The notes: generated by a model not told the origin, from the sequence alone. Positions 53,103-62,030 are shown, numbered from the stretch's first letter. The stretch: DNA of 64,000 nucleotides from Rhizobiales bacterium GAS188 (GCA_900104855.1 FNSS01000001.1:7511001-7575000), one strand, 5' to 3'. Numbers and translations: made by a program.

Positions 53103-55223
53103 TCATTCGGCGGCGATCGCGTGCGCCCCCGGCTCCTCCGCCTCCACGGCCTCTGCCTTGTCGCCGTCGCTGGCAAGGAACGCGGGCAGCGCCTCGACAT
53201 CATCGGACGGGGCGCCGTGTGCAGCCTCGACGTTGGCAAGACGCAGGGGCTCGGGCAGCCAGCCCGTGCCATCGAGCAGACGTTCAGCCTCCTTCGCCAT
53301 TTCGGCCTTCTTGAGGTGGTCGATGAGCTGAGCCGATTGCTCGCCTTTCGCCTCGCGCACAGCTTCAAGTATGCGAGGCTTGGTGACGCGGCCGAGATAG
53401 TTGTCGACCGTCGGCCGCCACCCGGCTTCGACCATGTCGAGCCCGACGGCCTGCGCCAGCCTGTTCGCCAGGGCGAGACGGCGCTGGACGCTATGGACGG
53501 AAGCGCCCGGGCCACCATAGCGATCGCCCTTCTCATAAAGGGCGTTGACGCCGAACGACACGCAATGCGCCAGCAGCGCGGCCCGGCTGGCTTCATCGAG
53601 AGCGGCGAGCCAGTCCCAGAGCGCGGCCTCGTCCTTCGGGAGGTCCGCCTTCCAGACTTCGTGCCGTTCGGCGACCGCCTTGGCCGACGGGCTGTCCTTG
53701 AGGTCCGTTGCCTGCGCTGGGAAGAAGACGTGCCGCACCGAGGCCTCCAGGCAGGTGCCGGCGGCGCTGTGCTGGAACGTATCGAGGCAGAGCTTGTGGA
53801 GGAGCGCCGTCATGGCGATCCGCGGGTTGTTAGCGACAGCGTCGCGCAGGGCCAGCGTCCGGTGCGCGGTCAGCTCCATGACCAGCCGCTCGGGTAGCGG
53901 CCTGACGACATCGTCCTCGTCCTCCTCGGGCTCGGCTTGGCCGCCAATAGTGATGACCGCGCGCTGCATGGAAAGCGAGGACGGTCCGTCACCGTCCGGC
54001 GCGTCGCGATCCGTTCCTGCAGTGCCTTCAGTCTCCACGACGGGCGCTTCGTCGTCGGGCCTGACATAACCGCGATCAATGGCGAGCCTGCCGTCCGTAT
54101 CGATGCTGACGAACACGCCGGCGCGCGCGATATCGACCGGATCGTAGCTGACCGGGCGATTGGTGAGCGTGGCGAGCGCGGTCTCGATCTCGCCGAACCG
54201 CTCGTCTACCTCGTCAGGCAGCTCATCTGCGTTCTCGTACTCGGCCTGGAGCTTGGCGTATTCGGCATTCAGAGCGTCGATCGTCGACTGCTCATCGGCC
54301 GTCAGATCCACGGGCGTGCCGGCGAGCTCGCGCAGATGGTGGGTGTGACCATAGGGGAAGTCGACGGCCACCTCGATCCACTTCCAGCCTTCGGCCGCGA
54401 TGGTCTGCGCCTCGTTTTTCAGCTTGTCGGCGACCAGGCCGTCGAGAAGGCCGATATTCTCGAGCCAGCCGCCATCGTCATGCTGGAAGAGATCACGCAT
54501 GACGACGCCCCCGGCCGCCTCATAGGGTTCCAGGCCGACGAACAGCGCGCGTTTGTCGGAGGCGCGAACGGTGCGCTCCGTCAACATTCGACGGATCTGA
54601 TAGGGTTCCTTGCTGTAGGACCGCTGGATCGCGTCCCAGATCTGCTCCTGACGAGCGGGATCGGCCGTCACGGTGAAGGCCATGAGTTGCTCGAGCGTCA
54701 TGCCGTCCTCGGCATAGAGGTCGAGGAGTTGTTCCGAGACGGCGGCGAGGCGCAGCCGCTGCTTGACGACGTTCACCCCCACGAAGAACGTTGCGGCGAT
54801 CTCCTCTTCGGACTGACCCTTCTCGCGCAGAGCTTGGAAGGCACGGAACTGGTCGAGCGGATGGAGCGGCGCGCGCTGGACGTTCTCGGCGAGCGAATCC
54901 TCCTCGGCGATCCCGCCTTCGCGGACGACGCAAGGAACAGCCGCGGTCTTGGCCAGGCGCTTCTGCTTGACCAGTAATTCTAGCGCCCGATAGCGGCGGC
55001 CACCCGCCGGAACCTCGAACATCCCGCTCTCGGCACCCTCCCCGTCCACGATCGGACGGACGCTCAGGCTCTGCAGGAGCGTGCGCCGGGCGATGTCCTC
55101 GGCAAGCTCTTCGATCGAGACGCCGGCCTTCACACGCCGGACATTCGCCTGGGACAGCACCAGCTTGTTGAAAGGGATGTCGCGCGAGGAGCTCAAGCGT
55201 ATCTTCTGGATGGCGGTAGCCAT
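53103..55223 (-). CDS. parB: ParB/RepB/Spo0J-family protein, large ICE type
   Basis: A 706-residue ParB-like protein. The N-terminal ParB nuclease-like fold (residues about 15-115) contains PAGGRRYRALE and ENVQRAPLHPLDQ (box II), followed by a helix-turn-helix (EEEIAATFFVGVNVVKQRLRL). The long C-terminal region is special to the ICE/plasmid version. It has an acidic linker (EPEEDEDDVV) near residue 430. No ParA is visible. Its exact role (partition, regulation or nuclease) is open. Starts at an ATG preceded by GGAGAAACC. Confidence 0.87.
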   Translation of the reverse strand: MATAIQKIRLSSSRDIPFNKLVLSQANVRRVKAGVSIEELAEDIARRTLLQSLSVRPIVDGEGAESGMFEVPAGGRRYRALELLVKQKRLAKTAAVPCVVREGGIAEEDSLAENVQRAPLHPLDQFRAFQALREKGQSEEEIAATFFVGVNVVKQRLRLAAVSEQLLDLYAEDGMTLEQLMAFTVTADPARQEQIWDAIQRSYSKEPYQIRRMLTERTVRASDKRALFVGLEPYEAAGGVVMRDLFQHDDGGWLENIGLLDGLVADKLKNEAQTIAAEGWKWIEVAVDFPYGHTHHLRELAGTPVDLTADEQSTIDALNAEYAKLQAEYENADELPDEVDERFGEIETALATLTNRPVSYDPVDIARAGVFVSIDTDGRLAIDRGYVRPDDEAPVVETEGTAGTDRDAPDGDGPSSLSMQRAVITIGGQAEPEEDEDDVVRPLPERLVMELTAHRTLALRDAVANNPRIAMTALLHKLCLDTFQHSAAGTCLEASVRHVFFPAQATDLKDSPSAKAVAERHEVWKADLPKDEAALWDWLAALDEASRAALLAHCVSFGVNALYEKGDRYGGPGASVHSVQRRLALANRLAQAVGLDMVEAGWRPTVDNYLGRVTKPRILEAVREAKGEQSAQLIDHLKKAEMAKEAERLLDGTGWLPEPLRLANVEAAHGAPSDDVEALPAFLASDGDKAEAVEAEEPGAHAIAAE

Positions 55224-55240
55224 GTCGGTTTCTCCGTGAT

Positions 55241-55313
55241 GGGCCGGCCGAGGCCTCTCCCTCGACCTCCGAACCCGTCACAAGACACCCCGCCTTCCTC
55301 TCACTCTCGTGGC
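55241..55313 (-). promoter_or_regulatory. Recurring leader, copy 2 (before parB)
   Basis: In gene orientation: CACGAGAGTGAGAGG, GGCGGGGTG, TGACGGGTTCGGAGG and GGGAGAGGCC, 18-90 bp before the parB ATG. Matches copies before ardC and the methyltransferase-helicase gene. Confidence 0.6.
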
Positions 55314-55684
55314 TCACCCACAGGATGAAGGTTCCACACCTCCGCGCCCGCATCCCTGTAGGACGCAGCGACGACAGCGAGCGGCGCATAGGAGAAGGCA
55401 TGATAGGGTGGTGGGCTCGCAGCCTCGCCGACAGCGATCATCGGTCCGTTGACCGCGAGGCGCGCCACCGCCCCGAATTCCACCATGCGGCTGTCGATGA
55501 CGGGCAGGCCGGCGGCAATGCAGGCCGCCTTGATCGTCTCGCAGTCGTAGCCGCTGAGCGCGGCCCCGCGTGCGAAACGCAGCGAGAAGCCGCCGCGACC
55601 GATCATGAGGTGCCCTCCATCGGTCGCAAGCGCTGGGGCGATATAGTCGTCGTGCATCGAATTCTCGGAGCGGTCCTTTCGCAT
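55301..55684 (-). CDS. Uncharacterised protein downstream of ardC
   Basis: A 127-residue protein (MRKDRSENSMHDDYIAPALATDGGHLMIG...). It starts in a TGATG overlap with the ardC stop, so the two are coupled; its 3' end reaches into the parB leader. It is found with ardC in similar elements; function unknown. Confidence 0.6.
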   Translation of the reverse strand: MRKDRSENSMHDDYIAPALATDGGHLMIGRGGFSLRFARGAALSGYDCETIKAACIAAGLPVIDSRMVEFGAVARLAVNGPMIAVGEAASPPPYHAFSYAPLAVVAASYRDAGAEVWNLHPVGEPRE

Positions 55685-56617
55685 CACGCCACCTCCCGCA
55701 TATCGGTCGGCTGAGGCTGTTCGGCGGCCTCCGCGGGCATTGACTGGAAAGCGAGCAGGTAGTCCGCGGCCTTGGACGCTGCGCTGGCGGCGCGGACGAT
55801 GGCGCGATCGTCTTCGCGGAGCACATCCAGCCAGGAGCCGATGTAGTCGGCGTGGCGCACGGTCGGGACGATGCCGAGAGAAGCGCAGACGAAGGCGCAG
55901 GTCATCTCGGCGATCAATTCCTCGAACGCGTACTTCTTCGACCCGAAGGATCCGGTGAGGTCGCGGTCGAGGCGAGAAGGATGCCCGCTGGCGTGGCCGA
56001 CCTCATGCAGCGCGGTTCGGTGCCAGTTGATAGGCTCAATATAGGCCTGTGGCGGTGGGACTTGTACGAAATCGCGCTTGGAATCGTAGAACGCCCTGTC
56101 TCCACCGATCCGGAAATCCACGCCGGTGGCCCGGATCAGCGCTTCGGCTTGAGGCAGTATGAGGTTGGTCTCGACCGGAGGCGCGACCGCAGTGATTCCC
56201 TCGGGCAGACCCTCGCATTGTGCTGTGTTGAAGACGGTAAAGCGCTTCAGGAACGGGATCGCCTGCGCTTCCTCGCCGGTCTCCGCAGCGCGTCGGCGTT
56301 CGTCCTCAGGCGTGAAGCGGTCGGCATAGACGACCGTCGTACCGCGCTCGCCCTTCCTGACATTGCCACCGAGGCCGAGGGCCTGGCGAAAAGTCAGCCA
56401 GCTCTGGCCGGTGAAGCCGCGCTCAATGACGGCGCCCCAGAGAAGCAGCACATTGATTCCCGAATAGCGACGATCGGTGGATGCATTCTTCGGCATGGCG
56501 AGCGGCGCTCTCGGGCACGCACCCCGCCTCCAACTCAGCGATGATCTTGTCGGTGATTTCCTGATAGAGGCTCGTCCGATCCTGGCCGGAACGAGCGTGA
56601 GCGGCTGAACGTGACAT
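55684..56617 (-). pseudogene. ardC: ArdC-type antirestriction gene with N-terminal frameshift
   Basis: ArdC binds single-stranded DNA and shields incoming DNA from restriction; its C-terminal domain is a zincin-like metallopeptidase. The frame from 56617 gives the normal start (MSRSAAHARSG...ELEAGCVP), then is lost at about 56508-56513. A second frame resumes at APLAMPKNAS and contains the HExxH-type site TALHEVGHASGH and the Glu-rich FEELIAEMTCAF. About 8-15 residues (the usual VPWxxPW block) are missing at the joint, so this is a deletion, not just a base error. Native function is likely lost unless an internal start is used. Confidence 0.75.
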
Positions 56618-56640
56618 CGCGGATCTCCGCGACGGGCGCC

Positions 56641-56706
56641 GCGAGCCTCTCTCGCGACCCTCAACCCGTCACGGCAAAACCCGGCCGGACTCTGACTCTC
56701 ACCGAG
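56641..56706 (-). promoter_or_regulatory. Recurring leader, copy 3 (before ardC)
   Basis: In gene orientation: GTGAGAGTCAGAG, GGCCGGGTTTT, TGACGGGTTGAGGGTCG and GAGAGAGGCTC, 24-90 bp before the ardC ATG. Third example of the shared leader. Confidence 0.6.
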
Positions 56707-56862
56707 CCTCTCGGAAGGGGCCGTCGCTGGCCACGGCCGCGTAGCCTTGCCACGTGCTCCGCGGGATGAATGGAAGCCCGAAGGAAAACCCGCTCACCAG
56801 AGGCTTCGGCAGAGCCGACAGCCCGACCCTGCCGCGCCTGCGCGGGGGGATGCCCCTGATAC

Positions 56863-56875
56863 CTTGTTAAATGAA
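56863..56875. repeat. Short direct repeat at the downstream edge of the CBASS operon
   Basis: CTTGTTAAATGAA, covering the cap3 stop codon. It matches CTCGTTAAATGAA at 61460-61472 in the same orientation (12 of 13 bases). The pair brackets the capV-CD-NTase-cap2-cap3 operon. Confidence 0.5.
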
Positions 56876-57394
56876 TCGTCGAAGACCCTTGGCCGTGCGC
56901 GGCGCTTCGGGCTCCGTCAATGCGCCGCGACGGGCAGGCAGAATGACACAATAAGTTCCGTCGAAGAGTGAGACGGACAGCCCACGAGGCGCCGGATCGG
57001 TGCCTACGATAAGGAGAACAAAGCCATTCAGCGCATGCTCTGACCGGGCGAACAACTCGCCCATGCTTTGCATGTCCCGGGCTGAGGGCGTCGGAACCGC
57101 TTCCGGATGGGTGTGCCAGTCGCCGACGAAATGCAGTCCCCGTCGATGTCGCTCGGCAATCTCTTGCTGCTCGGCGCGCCGGTTCGGCTGATAGGTGAAG
57201 CGCGTGCGCCAATCGCCGCGGTGGGGTCCGGTGGCCTCTTCGACGGTGATGTCGGGCAAGGCGAAGCGCGGAAAAAGCTGGCCGCCGGCCTCACGCTGCC
57301 ACCAACGAAGCTGTCTGTATTTCTGAAAATGCGCGACCACGCTTGGGCAGAAAATGAGCCGTTGCCCGGATATGCCGAGCGGATAGACGATCAT
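56867..57394 (-). CDS. cap3: CBASS Cap3, JAB/JAMM isopeptidase
   Basis: A 175-residue JAMM-type metalloprotease. GDWHTHPE (zinc-binding His pair) and PSARD give the JAMM signature; an upstream Glu lies in VEEATGP. In type II CBASS Cap3 removes the CD-NTase from conjugates made by Cap2 and so tunes the pathway. The ATG at 57392-57394 overlaps the cap2 stop (ATGA). Last gene of the operon. Confidence 0.88.
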   Translation of the reverse strand: MIVYPLGISGQRLIFCPSVVAHFQKYRQLRWWQREAGGQLFPRFALPDITVEEATGPHRGDWRTRFTYQPNRRAEQQEIAERHRRGLHFVGDWHTHPEAVPTPSARDMQSMGELFARSEHALNGFVLLIVGTDPAPRGLSVSLFDGTYCVILPARRGALTEPEAPRTAKGLRRFI

Positions 57395-59211
57395 GCGGCC
57401 AGCGCTTTCCGGCATCGTGGGCAGGAGGCCTCTGCCCACGGCACCGACAGGACGAATCCGCCCTCGCCTCGGTTCGCCGACAGCCTTCGCCACTCGGGCG
57501 TCCATTCGCCCCCGAGGCGCGCAAGGCGCGCTTCCGGGGCGACCCAGATGCGATGGATGGAGGAGCGATGCTCGCCCAAGACAGCATCAAGGGTGAGTTC
57601 GGCGACTAGGCTGTTGATGAAGCCGATCTCGACCGGCCCATAGGGTTGATACGCTGCAGAACAAGCTGGTTCCTGCCGCTCGGTTGGGCCGCCCGGCCAA
57701 GCGGTCGCCGTGAGATTGGGAAGGCCCGGGCCGTCGAAGCCGCAACGGAGGCACCCCTCCCCTTTGATCAGCACGGCATGACCGGCGCAGGCGTGCGGTT
57801 CCGTCCAGCCATAGACGATCGGGACAACACGGCCGGTCTCGGCGTACCAGGCATCGAGATGGCTGTCTGCCGCCCAGCTTCCTGTCGCGGAGACGATCAA
57901 GTCGCATTCGCGGAGGATTTCCGGGGTTGATCGGATAACCGCATCGAGCCTGGCGACACGATGCTCAATCATCATGTGGGGAAAGTCGGTTCGCAGCCGG
58001 TCGGCCAGTGCTTTCGATTTCGGCTGACCGACATACGGCGCGCCAAGGGGATGGCGGCCGAGATTGGCCCATTTCAGCGTATCGAAATCGATCAGGACAA
58101 GGCGCCCGGCGCCCGCTTGCGCCAGGGCAATCGCCAGCGGTGCACCAATCGAGCCGCACCCGGCGATAACGATCGTCGCGCCTCGGAGCCGCACCGCTCG
58201 CTCGTCCTGGTCACGGCCATGAATCCAGGCGGCGTCGGCGCGCGCCACCTCGGTGCGCAACACATTACCTCCACCAAAATAGCGCCTCATCAGAATCTCG
58301 CTTGGAACGAAGCCTGGGCGAAAGCCTTTCGTCAGCGGCTCGCGCGTGCCGCGCGGCTGTGCCTGCGGAGGTGAGGCGATCACACCCGCCAGGGCGGGAC
58401 CGTTTGCCGTAGTGAAGCCGAGCACCGAAAGCATTTTGGCCGGTTGCCGGGCCATGAGCCTTTCGAGCTCGGAGTTCGCCTCTTCACCGGCATGCTTCGC
58501 CATGGTCCGGAATGCCAGCGCCGTTTCCGGGTAGCCACGAGGGGTAGGCGGTTCGCCCATCCACAGAAGCGCAGCGGGCGCCGTCTTGACCACAGGCAGC
58601 TTGGTTCCGAAGCGATTGGCCAGCCACGCTTTGACGGCCTTGTCGCTGTCACCGACGACATAGAGCCCTTTGCCGCGCCACAGCCGGATTTCGCGCGATG
58701 GCGGTGCCGGTTCGATCAGGCTCACAACGGGCGGCCCATCCTTGTTGGCCGCGAAACTCCAGTAGGAGAGAAACTCGTCGCGGAAATCCGCCTCGCCCTC
58801 TCCGCGGATGAGCATCTCGATCAGCTCCGCGGCCAGCCCGAGAAGATGCCCCACGACCTCGGCCGGCTGATCGGCATCGACCGAGAGATTGCCGGAAGCA
58901 AGACAGAGAACGCCGTCGCGCTCGACATGCGGCCACGTCAAAAACGGCGGGCGATCGACCAGCGCGATACGTGGGGGCATCCAGGGAAAGCCGGCCGGGA
59001 GCAGCACATCGAGACGCCGCCGGCGATCGGAGAATTGGATGGCCAGGCGCCATCCGGCAGCGAAGCCACGGCCCGGATACCCGGCTCGATCAAGACCGCT
59101 TAGCGGTTCCGGAGAACCGCCAAGCCGATGCAGCCAGCCCTCGACCTTCGCGGCGGCGGTGGAAAACCGATCACTGCCCGTGATGATGGGCGCGGCCGGA
59201 CCCTCAGGCAT
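57391..59211 (-). CDS. cap2: CBASS Cap2, E2-E1 fusion
   Basis: A 606-residue ubiquitin-like conjugation enzyme. The N-terminal E2-like domain carries the catalytic Cys103 (GVLCLAS) after PWMPP. The C-terminal ThiF/E1-like domain has the ATP loop GCGSIG at 351-356 and an E1 catalytic Cys candidate at 517 (EPACSAAYQ). Cap2 conjugates the CD-NTase C-terminus to targets and primes its activity. The start at 59209-59211 overlaps the CD-NTase stop by 8 bp; a GTG four codons upstream is possible. Confidence 0.9.
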   Translation of the reverse strand: MPEGPAAPIITGSDRFSTAAAKVEGWLHRLGGSPEPLSGLDRAGYPGRGFAAGWRLAIQFSDRRRRLDVLLPAGFPWMPPRIALVDRPPFLTWPHVERDGVLCLASGNLSVDADQPAEVVGHLLGLAAELIEMLIRGEGEADFRDEFLSYWSFAANKDGPPVVSLIEPAPPSREIRLWRGKGLYVVGDSDKAVKAWLANRFGTKLPVVKTAPAALLWMGEPPTPRGYPETALAFRTMAKHAGEEANSELERLMARQPAKMLSVLGFTTANGPALAGVIASPPQAQPRGTREPLTKGFRPGFVPSEILMRRYFGGGNVLRTEVARADAAWIHGRDQDERAVRLRGATIVIAGCGSIGAPLAIALAQAGAGRLVLIDFDTLKWANLGRHPLGAPYVGQPKSKALADRLRTDFPHMMIEHRVARLDAVIRSTPEILRECDLIVSATGSWAADSHLDAWYAETGRVVPIVYGWTEPHACAGHAVLIKGEGCLRCGFDGPGLPNLTATAWPGGPTERQEPACSAAYQPYGPVEIGFINSLVAELTLDAVLGEHRSSIHRIWVAPEARLARLGGEWTPEWRRLSANRGEGGFVLSVPWAEASCPRCRKALAA

Positions 59212-60280
59212 AGCGGCCGCCACCCTCTTTGCGCACGGCCGAGCGCGCCGCCGCGCCGGCGCTGGCGACGAGGCCGGCGGTCAGGATCGAAGGCGCGGCC
59301 ACCGTGGCTGCCGCTTTCGTGCTCGCTTCGAGACGGTCGCTGAAGAAGGAGGTGTTGAACACCTTGTCCCAGCAGTTGAGCGCCTGCTTGCGCGTGCAAT
59401 CGGCTTCGAAGAGCGGGGCGAGGTTGTCGACCGCTTCGGTCAGGCGGTCGCGCAAGAACCGCGCGGCAGCGTCGTCATCGCCCTTGGTGATCGTTTCATT
59501 CGGTGTCACCGGATGCTTGACCACGAGATTGCCGTTCAGGCGGTCGCGGATCGCCTTCATCGTGTCGTGAAGCGCCGCGTCTTCCCGCTCCGCGTTGCCC
59601 CGGAAGCACTCGGTGACTAGCTTGGTGATGCCGAAGCCGCTGAGGATCTGGCTGCCCCAACTGTCGCGGCTACGGGAATGCTTCTTGATATGCCGCGTGA
59701 TGCGTCGCAGCTGCCGGCCGTTCTCCGTGTCGGGGCTCTGCGCGTTGTTTTCCTTCTCGAACCACTCGGTCACATCGCGGGCATCCGAGCGCTTCCAGTC
59801 GCTGCTCGCCAGCTCATGGTGATAGGTCTCGTTACCGAAGGCGTCCTTGGTCGTCACACGGCGATAAACCGGAAGATCGACGTGATAGCCGGCGGCGTAG
59901 ATTACCCGCACGCAGTTCTTGTGGACCTCGGGTGGCGTCTTGAAGCCGCCATCGTCGATGGCGTCGCGCACCATCTGCCGCGCCTGCAGCGCGGTCATCT
60001 CGGCGCCGCGCTCGCCGACCAGCGCTTCCTTGTCGAAATAGACGCCGTCGTCGATGTCGTAATGGTTGTCCGGGTGCTGCAGCATCGTCTTCATGGCGTA
60101 GCTGCCCTGGCTCTTGAACTCGCGGGGCGCCGGCTTCCCCTTGTCTTTGAGGCCCCTTTTCAGGCGGTCGCGGTTAGCGTTGCGCCGGTCGCGCATCTCC
60201 GTCCGCTCGCTCTGGGGCAGCGTCACCTTCTTGTCGTGGTGGGCGAGAACATCCTTGTGGCAATCGTACATGGCACTCAT
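59204..60280 (-). CDS. cdn: CD-NTase (cGAS/DncV-like nucleotidyltransferase)
   Basis: A 358-residue CBASS signal-producing enzyme that makes a cyclic oligonucleotide after phage infection. The nucleotidyltransferase motif QGSYAMKT is followed by DIDDG (Asp75, Asp77) and a third acidic residue, Asp135 (HVDLPVY). The C-terminus ends in a small/Gly-rich tail (GGGRYA), the kind that Cap2 conjugates. Coupled to capV by an ATGA overlap. The product nucleotide and clade cannot be decided by eye; pairing with CapV suggests a cyclic dinucleotide such as 3'3'-cGAMP. Confidence 0.92.
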   Translation of the reverse strand: MSAMYDCHKDVLAHHDKKVTLPQSERTEMRDRRNANRDRLKRGLKDKGKPAPREFKSQGSYAMKTMLQHPDNHYDIDDGVYFDKEALVGERGAEMTALQARQMVRDAIDDGGFKTPPEVHKNCVRVIYAAGYHVDLPVYRRVTTKDAFGNETYHHELASSDWKRSDARDVTEWFEKENNAQSPDTENGRQLRRITRHIKKHSRSRDSWGSQILSGFGITKLVTECFRGNAEREDAALHDTMKAIRDRLNGNLVVKHPVTPNETITKGDDDAAARFLRDRLTEAVDNLAPLFEADCTRKQALNCWDKVFNTSFFSDRLEASTKAAATVAAPSILTAGLVASAGAAARSAVRKEGGGRYA

Positions 60281-61440
60281 CCTTTGGCTTTGGGGTTTGG
60301 TTCAGATTGGCCTTTCGTTTCAGCTGCCCGGAAAGGCGGACGGGCAAAGAGCGGGTTGGTTCGCACCGGGGCGGCTTCGAACAGGGAGCAGATCAATTCC
60401 GCGTCGGGATCGCTTTCGCGGTAGGCGCATTTGCTGTTGGTCATGTCGGCGTCGGTGCGCGCCTGATTGATGAGCGCGTTCAGGGCTTCGGGACGGGCGT
60501 CGTCGAGGCCGAGATAGGGAATGAGCGCCGCCGGCACCTTGTCGCTCGGAAAGCGGACGACGGTGCATGGGCGGTTCACTTGCCGGGCGAGCTTCTTCGC
60601 CATGTGGTCATAGGCGAACTGCTGCGCATCGATGGCCAGGGCGGCGGCGTCACCGCCGAACCTCCACTGCGTGAGGCCGCGGTCGACGGCGTCGCGCGGA
60701 ATTTGCTCGCCTGCCGGCATCGGGCAGGTGCCGAGGCAATATATTTCGATGCACTGCCCCGGGGCCGCCATGTCCAGAGCCTCGATCAGGCCGATCAGGA
60801 CCGGATTGTTTGCCCAAAGCCCGCCATCGACAAAGACATTGAAGCCCTTGCCGCTTCCATCCGCGTGATCGACGGCGGCCATCGACCTAAACATCGGGGC
60901 AGCGGAAGATGCGAGGCAGACGTCAACCAGCGTGTAGCCGTCATCCCGGCGGCTGGTTCCCGCGAAATGCGGCGTCTTGAACACCCAGGCGCGGTGCTGG
61001 CTCATCTCGACCGTCGTCAGCGCCAGCGCGATCCCGCGCTCATCGTAAATTTCGCGCACCGTCTTTTGGCCGAGCACGCTGGTCAGCGCTGCGCGCAAGG
61101 CAGCGTCACCCGCCTTCAGCGCAGCCGGCCGGCAGAGGTGATCGCGCGGCACGCCGAGAATTCCTTCCGGCAGCGGCCGGCGAAAGATTGCTGTGCCGTT
61201 GTCACGATAGAGGTCGACGACAGCACCGGGGGGAACGCCGACCGCCAGCGCACAGGCGATAATCGCCCCCGTGCTGGTGCCAACGATAAGGTCGAACGCG
61301 CCGCCAATATCGAGCGCATCGACGCCGCGGCGCTGCGCAAAGTTTGCGGCGACCCGGTCGAGATATGTGGCCGTATAAGTTCCCCGCATACCGCCGCCGT
61401 CCAAGCTGAGCACACGGAACGGATTAAATTCACCCGTCAT
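60277..61440 (-). CDS. capV: CBASS effector CapV, patatin-like phospholipase
   Basis: A 387-residue patatin-like phospholipase that degrades the inner membrane when it binds the cyclic nucleotide, killing the infected cell. DGGGMRG (residues 14-20) is the oxyanion loop, GTSTG (54-58) holds the nucleophile Ser56, and DGG (205-207) gives the catalytic Asp205. The ATG at 61438-61440 fits homologues; an upstream in-frame ATG adds 17 unrelated residues. The order capV, CD-NTase, cap2, cap3 equals that of the Vibrio cholerae CBASS. Confidence 0.92.
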   Translation of the reverse strand: MTGEFNPFRVLSLDGGGMRGTYTATYLDRVAANFAQRRGVDALDIGGAFDLIVGTSTGAIIACALAVGVPPGAVVDLYRDNGTAIFRRPLPEGILGVPRDHLCRPAALKAGDAALRAALTSVLGQKTVREIYDERGIALALTTVEMSQHRAWVFKTPHFAGTSRRDDGYTLVDVCLASSAAPMFRSMAAVDHADGSGKGFNVFVDGGLWANNPVLIGLIEALDMAAPGQCIEIYCLGTCPMPAGEQIPRDAVDRGLTQWRFGGDAAALAIDAQQFAYDHMAKKLARQVNRPCTVVRFPSDKVPAALIPYLGLDDARPEALNALINQARTDADMTNSKCAYRESDPDAELICSLFEAAPVRTNPLFARPPFRAAETKGQSEPNPKAKG

Positions 61441-61459
61441 TGTCCTGCATGTCCCTCTT

Positions 61460-61472
61460 CTCGTTAAATGAA
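61460..61472. repeat. Short direct repeat at the upstream edge of the CBASS operon
   Basis: CTCGTTAAATGAA, 20 bp upstream of the capV start, the partner of 56863-56875. An inverted TTCATTTAA also lies at 62053-62061 before the STAS/winged-helix gene. Confidence 0.5.
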
Positions 61473-61494
61473 CCCAATTAAGGGGGGTCAAAAA
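61473..61494 (-). promoter_or_regulatory. Possible weak capV promoter
   Basis: On the reverse strand TTGACC lies near 61485-61490 and TTTAAC near 61463-61468, about 16 bp apart. The match is loose. Whether capV has its own promoter or reads through from the upstream pair is not settled. Confidence 0.3.
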
Positions 61495-61496
61495 AA

Positions 61497-62030
61497 TTAG
61501 GCGATCCGCTGGTAGACGTATTCGACCCCCCCACTATCGGCAGCGCTCTCCCTCCTGAGGAGGAAGCCCTGCTCCCACAGCTGTTTGAACTTCATGCTCG
61601 CGTTTGCGATCGACATTCCCTTCTCTGCCGCGAACTCGGTCGCACGAGCCTGGCCACGTCCCATGACGAACTGAAAAGCCTCTCGCGTCCCCTCGCTAGG
61701 CTTGGCGCCGATCAGTTCTGCGGACTTCCCGTGCCACACCATTATCGGCTGTTCCTTCCTTGCGGCCGCAGCGTCGATATTCTCCATGAGATCCCTGTCC
61801 GTGAGGTCGATGAGACAGAACCCTTTCGTGCGCCGATATCGCCGCGCCAATTCGACGATCGTCTCGGACGCAAAAGATATATCGAGCCTGTGCACCCCTT
61901 TCATTGACAGCTTGAAAATCACCGTTCCCGGACTGTCCTCTACGAAACGCAGCAAGCGCGGATACACCTTCCGACCCTGATCTCTACCCCAGCCGTCAGG
62001 CCGTTCCATGAAGTCGCGCAGAGCCAACAC
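61497..62030 (-). CDS. STAS-like (DUF4325-type) protein with C-terminal winged helix
   Basis: A 177-residue protein. Residues about 20-110 look like a STAS/DUF4325 domain (VIFKLSMKGVHRLDISFASETIVELARRY, FCLIDLTDRDLMENI), the fold of anti-anti-sigma factors. Residues about 118-177 look like a winged helix (ATEFAAEKGMSIANASMKFKQLWEQGFLLRR). It follows the ATPase gene by 50 bp and precedes capV by 56 bp, same strand. An ATPase/STAS pair with a DNA-binding tail suggests a regulatory switch. Domain calls are by pattern only. Confidence 0.6.
   Translation of the reverse strand: MLALRDFMERPDGWGRDQGRKVYPRLLRFVEDSPGTVIFKLSMKGVHRLDISFASETIVELARRYRRTKGFCLIDLTDRDLMENIDAAAARKEQPIMVWHGKSAELIGAKPSEGTREAFQFVMGRGQARATEFAAEKGMSIANASMKFKQLWEQGFLLRRESAADSGGVEYVYQRIA

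Noticed and set aside
53937-54977. A 346-codon open frame antisense to parB
   Set aside because: Shadow of the ParB coding sequence.
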